Assembly: GCA_964519095.1 (NCBI GenBank)
Contig: CAZFHV010000080.1
Coordinates: forward strand, 1-14,605
Reading direction: 5' to 3'
Length of the DNA: 14,605 nucleotides
Origin: JAEHCY01 sp964519095
Lineage (GTDB): Bacteria > Pseudomonadota > Gammaproteobacteria > Chromatiales > Chromatiaceae
The first letter of the stretch is position 1. The number at the start of each line of letters is the position of its first letter. The position numbers were made by a program, and so were the translations under genes. This document shows positions 14,190 through 14,605 of this stretch, in pieces. The notes under the pieces were generated by a model. The model saw nothing but the letters and a program-made list of their open reading frames with translations, was not told the origin of the DNA and made no database searches.

Positions 14190-14605
14190 TTTGAATCTGT
14201 TTATGCATGCATAAAGAATGCTTTGGGCAGTCTCGCGCTCATCGAATCTTTTCGTCTCCGACCTAACGCGTTCACGCGCCAACGCGATCTTGCGTTCCAC
14301 CGACTGATCGCCTTCATGTTCAATCTGCGCAAAGGCAGTAGCGAGCAGAAATTGGCCGGGTTCTTCGCGACCCTGCAAGCGCATGCGGTGGCGACAGCGG
14401 TGCCGGGCCGGGCGGCCTTCAGCAAGGCCCGCAAGGGGCTGTCGGAGAAGGTATTCGGCCACTTGAATCGGTTGGCAATCGAGAGGTTCCGCGCCGGCTG
14501 GTCGACACCCTTGTGGCAGGGATTTCGGCTGCTGGGGCGGGTCAACTCCAGGGGTCGATGGCACAACTTTTCCTCTACCGCCCGCAGAGGCGTTGGCGCG
14601 GACCT
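14190..14605 (+). pseudogene. IS4-family transposase, N-terminal part, frameshifted and running off the window
   Basis: From about 14199 the frame reads CIKNALGSLALIESFRLRPN, then FTRQRDLAFHRLIAFMFNLR, GRAAFSKARKGLSEKVF, HLNRLAIERFR and LWQGFRLLG, the N-terminal domain layout of IS4-group transposases. The motif that should follow directly, with the first catalytic Asp (VDGTTFPLPPAEALART), is present from 14554 but in another frame. About 16 extra bases (14538-14553) separate the two, so the copy is inactivated unless the shift is programmed. No standard start codon lies in the main frame upstream. A small frame GTG 14132 to TGA 14194 (MKKLDFTPIMACAAEKVSVI) with AGGAG 7 nt upstream may be the original N terminus in a shifted frame. 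The C-terminal part lies outside. Confidence 0.75.

Noticed and set aside
14187..14566. Minus-strand ORFs opposite the IS4-type transposase
   Set aside because: The plus strand carries recognisable IS4 transposase motifs; the minus frames are shadows.

Overview
The window is high-GC DNA from a bacterium, most likely a gammaproteobacterium. The basis is the set of housekeeping proteins: class I ketol-acid reductoisomerase, acetolactate synthase with a separate small subunit, FabA, bacterial-type ProRS with an inserted editing domain, a DUF4124 envelope protein and guaBA-tadA. A Chromatiales/Ectothiorhodospiraceae-type host is my inference from overall gene style, not a demonstrated assignment.

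Layout. Bases 1-930 are the right part of an IS3-family insertion sequence (OrfB with an intact DDE triad, then the terminal repeat). It stops 8 bp short of the rho-independent terminator of a leftward ilvI-ilvH-ilvC operon (994-4288), which makes the acetolactate synthase holoenzyme and the next enzyme of valine/isoleucine synthesis. A promoter and a small leader hairpin precede ilvI. Rightward from 4442 come a DUF4124 exported protein, proS and fabA; fabA starts inside the proS stop codon. fabA converges on leftward xseA, and the 350 bp between them is almost entirely inverted repeats of a REP/BIME type. From 9117 a purine block runs rightward: guaB (with a strong promoter), guaA and tadA (overlapping the guaA stop). 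Together they make GMP from IMP via XMP and provide the tRNA wobble adenosine deaminase. A tRNA-Ser(CGA) gene follows at 12797-12886.

The last 1.7 kb, after the tRNA, contains no intact gene that I can recognise. It holds an inverted, imperfect copy of the tRNA 3' end, a frameshifted scrap of an IS1380-family transposase, a multiply frameshifted pseudogene of a family I cannot name, and the start of an IS4-family transposase broken by a frameshift. This looks like a graveyard of mobile DNA downstream of a tRNA gene. The rest of the window is ordinary core metabolism. I did not find a convincing new defence or metabolic system; the most unusual items are the repeat cluster at 7335-7604, the inverted tRNA fragment at 12941-12964 and the unrecognised pseudogene at 13275-14067.
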